Position numbers and translations under genes: made by a program. From the NCBI GenBank assembly GCA_016872555.1, contig VGZO01000005.1, positions 1 through 64,000 on the forward strand: a DNA stretch of 64,000 nucleotides, given 5' to 3'. The notes under the pieces were generated by a model that worked only from the letters and a program-made list of their open reading frames with translations, did no database searches and was not told the DNA's origin. The DNA is from Planctomycetota bacterium (GTDB lineage: Bacteria > Planctomycetota > Planctomycetia > Pirellulales > UBA1268). This document shows positions 61,097-64,000 of this stretch, piece after piece. Each line of letters begins with the position of its first letter. The stretch's first letter is position 1.

Positions 61097-63172
61097 TCAG
61101 TGCAGCCGCATGCCGGGGAGGGCCCCGGCATCGGGGGAGAGCAGGTAGACACCCTCCGCTCCCGCGCCGCTGGCAGCGACGACCATCCCCTCGCTGGTGC
61201 CGAACTTCATCGTCCGCGGGGCGAGGTTGGCGACGACCACGACCAGCCGGCCGACGAGGTCCGCCGGCGCGTGGAATCCCTTGATCCCCGCGAACACGGT
61301 CCGCGTCGTGTCGCCGCCGAGGCTGACGGCGAGCTTGAGGAGCTTCCGGGAATCGGCGACCTCCTCGGCGGCGACGATCCGGGCGACGCGGAGGTCGACC
61401 CGGCTGAAGTCGTCGATCGTGCAGGTCGGGGCGAGGGGCTCGGCGGCGAGGGGGGCTCCGGGATCGGTCGTCATCGGTGCGCCTGTGGTGGAAGGGGGTT
61501 CAAGGGCAGTCGGGGAGGGAGTCGTCGCGGCCAGCAGCGCCGCGATCCGGGCCGGATCGACGCGCGTTGCCAGCGGCGTGAACGGGGCCACCGGCAGGCC
61601 GACGAGGGGCTGCTGAGACTCGTCCCACGAGCGGATCGGGCCGCCGACCAGGTTCCCGGTCTGGGCGGCGAGCCGTGGCAGGACGGGGGCGAGGTAGACC
61701 GCGAGTTGCCGGAACAGGTTGAGGGCGACGGTCGCCACGTCGCGCAGCCGTGCGGCCGAGGCGGGGCCGGCCTTGGCGAGCTTCCACGGTTGCTCGGCGT
61801 CGACGTAGGCGTTGGCACGATCGGCCGCGGCCATGATCAGGCGCATCGCCCGGGCGAAGTCGCAGTCCTCGTAGGCTGCCGCGATCGCGGCGCCGTCGGC
61901 GGCCGCGCGGGCGAACAGGCCACCGTCCTCGGGATACCGGTCCGCCAGCCCGGTCGCTTCCAACCAGCGGGCCGTCCGGCTGGCGAGATTGACCACCTTG
62001 CCGACGAGGTCGGCATTCACCTTGGCGGCGAAGTCGTCGAGGTTGAGGTCGATGTCGTCGATGTCTCCCGACAGTTTCGCCGCGTAGTAGTAGCGCAGCG
62101 CCGCCGGATCGAGGTGCTCGAGGTAGGTTCGCGCCAGGACGAACGTCCCCCGTGCCTTCGACATCTTCTCCCCGTTGACGGTGAGGAAGCCGTGGATCCG
62201 CACCTTCGTCGGCAGCGTGAGGCCGGCCGCGGCGAGCATCGCCGGCCAGAACAGGGTGTGGAAGTAGGTGATGTCCTTGCCGATGAAGTGGTGGATCTCC
62301 GCCGGCGGAGCGTCGCCCGGCTGCCACCAGTCGCGCCACGACCCTCCCCGGGCCGCCGCCCATTCCTCGGTGGCGGCGATATAGCCGACCGGAGCGTCGA
62401 ACCAGACGTACCAGTAGTGCCCCGGGGCGTCGGGGATCTCGAAGCCGAAATACGGCGCCGGTCGCGACACGTCCCAGTCGCGGAGCGGCTCGCCGAGGAA
62501 GTGGCCGGTGAGGTAGTTGGCGACCTGCGGGGCGAGGGCACCCGACGACTGCGTCCAGCCGCGGAGGAACTCCTGCAGCGGTTCGAGCCGGACGAACAGG
62601 TGCTCGGCCGACCGCACCTCGGGGGTCGCACCGGAGAGCGTGCTCCGCGGATCGACGAGGTCGGCGGGCGAATAGGTCGCGCCGCACTTCTCGCAGGCGT
62701 CACCATACTGGTCGGTGGCCCGGCAGCGCGGGCAGGTTCCGCGGACGAACCGGTCGGCGAGAAACACCCCGGCCACCGGGTCGAACAGCTGCTCCACGGC
62801 ACGGCCGGCGACCAATCCCCGGTCGCGCAGGCTCTGCCACACGATGGCGCACAGCCGGCGATTGGCGTCGCTGTCGGTGCTGCCGTAGTGGTCGAAGCCG
62901 ATCTCGAACCCCGCGAAGTCGGCGAGATGGGCCGCGCGCATCTCGGCGATCACCTCGTGCTCGCCGCGCCCCTCGGCACGGGCCCGGATCATGATCGCCG
63001 TGCCGTGGGTGTCGTCGGCGCAGAGGAAGATGCAGTCGTGCCCCCGCAGTTTCTGGAACCGGACGAAGATGTCGGTCTGGACGTACTCCACCAGGTGACC
63101 GAGGTGGATGTGCCCGTTGGCGTAGGGGAGCGCCGCGGTCACGAGGATGCGGCGCGATGCGGGTGAAGCCAT
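61097..63172 (-). CDS. metG: Methionyl-tRNA synthetase
   Basis: A 691-residue class I synthetase charging tRNA-Met. ATG at 63172. HIGH motif HIHLGHL (near 20-26), a zinc knuckle with CPRC and CEKC, and KMSKS motif [10 protein letters not shown] with the preceding HGFLTVNG. The anticodon-binding domain has [38 protein letters not shown] Pro/Thr/Ala linker (about 560-585) leads to the C-terminal OB-fold EMAP-like dimerisation domain ([59 protein letters not shown]). A -10-like TACAAT (complement of 63203-63208) lies about 31 bases upstream. It is a standard housekeeping gene. Confidence 0.96.
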   Translation of the reverse strand: MASPASRRILVTAALPYANGHIHLGHLVEYVQTDIFVRFQKLRGHDCIFLCADDTHGTAIMIRARAEGRGEHEVIAEMRAAHLADFAGFEIGFDHYGSTDSDANRRLCAIVWQSLRDRGLVAGRAVEQLFDPVAGVFLADRFVRGTCPRCRATDQYGDACEKCGATYSPADLVDPRSTLSGATPEVRSAEHLFVRLEPLQEFLRGWTQSSGALAPQVANYLTGHFLGEPLRDWDVSRPAPYFGFEIPDAPGHYWYVWFDAPVGYIAATEEWAAARGGSWRDWWQPGDAPPAEIHHFIGKDITYFHTLFWPAMLAAAGLTLPTKVRIHGFLTVNGEKMSKARGTFVLARTYLEHLDPAALRYYYAAKLSGDIDDIDLNLDDFAAKVNADLVGKVVNLASRTARWLEATGLADRYPEDGGLFARAAADGAAIAAAYEDCDFARAMRLIMAAADRANAYVDAEQPWKLAKAGPASAARLRDVATVALNLFRQLAVYLAPVLPRLAAQTGNLVGGPIRSWDESQQPLVGLPVAPFTPLATRVDPARIAALLAATTPSPTALEPPSTTGAPMTTDPGAPLAAEPLAPTCTIDDFSRVDLRVARIVAAEEVADSRKLLKLAVSLGGDTTRTVFAGIKGFHAPADLVGRLVVVVANLAPRTMKFGTSEGMVVAASGAGAEGVYLLSPDAGALPGMRLH

Positions 63173-63397
63173 GCCGGGCGCGAGGGGGTGAGAGGAACGC
63201 GGATTGTAGGAAGGGAGTGTGGCGGGGGAAATGGCGGCGCGAGGATGGAGAACGCCGGCGCCACGCCGCGCCCCACGGCAGGGCTGAAAGTGGCCTTGTC
63301 GGCGCCGCTGGTCGCCGGCACTATCCGCCCCCTCCCGTCAGCCCGGCCGCTGCCTGCCGCGCCCGTCGGTGTCCCCCGGCCCTTCCCGGAGCTTCGG

Positions 63398-64000
63398 ATG
63401 CACGCGTTCGCCTCCGGCCCCGTGCGCGGCGTGATGCGGCTCGGCCGCGGACTGTCGCTGGCGCTGGGGCTACTCGCGCTGGCGCCCTCCGCCCTCGCGC
63501 AGCCGCCCGCGCCGGGCGACGTGGTGCTCCTCGACTTCGCCGCATCATGGTGCGGTCCCTGCCGGGCGATGGCGCCGCTGGTCGCCGAGATCGCCGCCGC
63601 CGGCTGGCCGGTGCGCCACGTCGACGTCGACCGCGAGGGGGATCTCGTCCGCCGCTTCGCCGTCACCGGTGTGCCCTGCTACGTCTTGCTCGTGCGCGGC
63701 GAGGAGGTCGGCCGGATCAATGGCGCGACGTCGCGCGGTGAACTGGAGGGGCTGCTGGCCCGGGCACGCGTCGCGCCCCAGGCGGCGCCCGCCGCTCCCG
63801 CGCCGGTCCCCGAGCTCGCCGGCATCCCGCTCCCGGCCCAAGCCCCCGCGCGGCCGCTGGCGATCGACGCGCGCGTGCCGCGGCCGGCCGCCGCACCGGC
63901 CCAGGTCGTCGCCCCGCCCGCCACCGCGGTGCCGGTGTCGTCGGCCGGGCTTCCCGCTCGCGCGTCCTCCGCGCCGGCCGAGGCGACGATTCCCCCCGCC
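63398..64000 (+). CDS. Secreted thioredoxin-domain protein (3' end cut by window)
   Basis: 201 residues remain open to the window edge. ATG at 63398 follows CGGAG; ATG 63434 is a possible alternative. Signal peptide LGRGLSLALGLLALAPSALAQ, then a thioredoxin domain: VVLLDFAASWCGPCRAMAPLVAEI with CGPC (Cys52, Cys55), VRHVDVDREGDLVRRFAVTGVPCYVLLVRGEEVGRINGA with the cis-Pro. After about residue 125 comes a long Pro/Ala-rich linker still open at 64000, so another domain probably follows. Planctomycetes have such thioredoxin fusions, but the partner domain is unseen. The protein would act in the periplasm as an oxidoreductase. Confidence 0.85.
   Translation, partial: MHAFASGPVRGVMRLGRGLSLALGLLALAPSALAQPPAPGDVVLLDFAASWCGPCRAMAPLVAEIAAAGWPVRHVDVDREGDLVRRFAVTGVPCYVLLVRGEEVGRINGATSRGELEGLLARARVAPQAAPAAPAPVPELAGIPLPAQAPARPLAIDARVPRPAAAPAQVVAPPATAVPVSSAGLPARASSAPAEATIPPA

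Overview
The window is roughly 70% GC by eye and reads as a chromosomal segment of a planctomycete, most likely of the Pirellulales type. The lineage signals are two BBP7-family outer-membrane beta-barrel proteins (PF07585), a giant secreted protein carrying the N-terminal LExRxLLA motif of planctomycete surface proteins, a tandem double-length UvrA, an NfeD-NfeD-FloA operon, and several secreted proteins of planctomycete character (a WD40 protein with a beta-sandwich tail, a 306-residue hypothetical protein and a Lys-rich small protein). Gene density is high, with many 4-nt ATGA start/stop overlaps and several convergent pairs whose 3' ends overlap. I see no insertion sequence, CRISPR array, prophage or rRNA.

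Layout. 1-17.5 kb is a cell-surface locus: a truncated BBP7 gene on the minus strand, a 4,811-residue giant with two different metzincin protease motifs, pre-peptidase C-terminal-like (PPC) domains, beta-helix regions and eleven fibronectin type III repeats, then a second BBP7 gene. 17.5-23.5 kb is the double UvrA on the minus strand. At 23.6-25.6 kb lie tRNA-Ala(CGC) behind a good sigma70-type promoter and an ECF sigma factor coupled to a cysteine-free membrane protein. 25.5-29 kb (minus) holds an alpha/beta hydrolase, a HEAT/TPR lipoprotein and pyrE. 29.1-34.7 kb is an NfeD/NfeD/FloA membrane-organisation operon with a proline-rich partner and a 3-hydroxyisobutyrate-dehydrogenase-like gene.

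35-42.3 kb contains an SH3-domain secreted protein, a planctomycete hypothetical protein, an HpnN-like RND/MMPL transporter, a thioredoxin-fold secreted protein and a rhomboid protease. 42.6-47.5 kb holds a Gfo/Idh/MocA oxidoreductase, a PolB-type 3'-5' exonuclease, the Lys-rich small protein, nadA and a secreted nucleoside hydrolase. 47.5-50.9 kb (minus) is a FGGY kinase plus a fucose/arabinose-isomerase-like protein. 51-55.2 kb carries the WD40 protein, a secreted hypothetical, thiS, thiG and hisF. 55.3-59.6 kb is a PilT ATPase followed by a PilB/GspE-like pseudo-ATPase and two membrane proteins. 59.6-63.2 kb (minus) is metG, a universal stress protein and epmA. The window ends inside a secreted thioredoxin.

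The most interesting items are the BBP7-giant-BBP7 surface locus, the PilB-like protein whose Walker A, Walker B and His box have all decayed, the serine-less ClpP-like domains in NfeD, the four-ATPase UvrA, and a palindrome (CGCTGAC-N7-GTCAGCG) that recurs at gene 3' ends, once as a tandem array. Coordinates are read from the sequence; starts were chosen by ribosome-binding site, signal peptide and expected domain start. No database search was possible.
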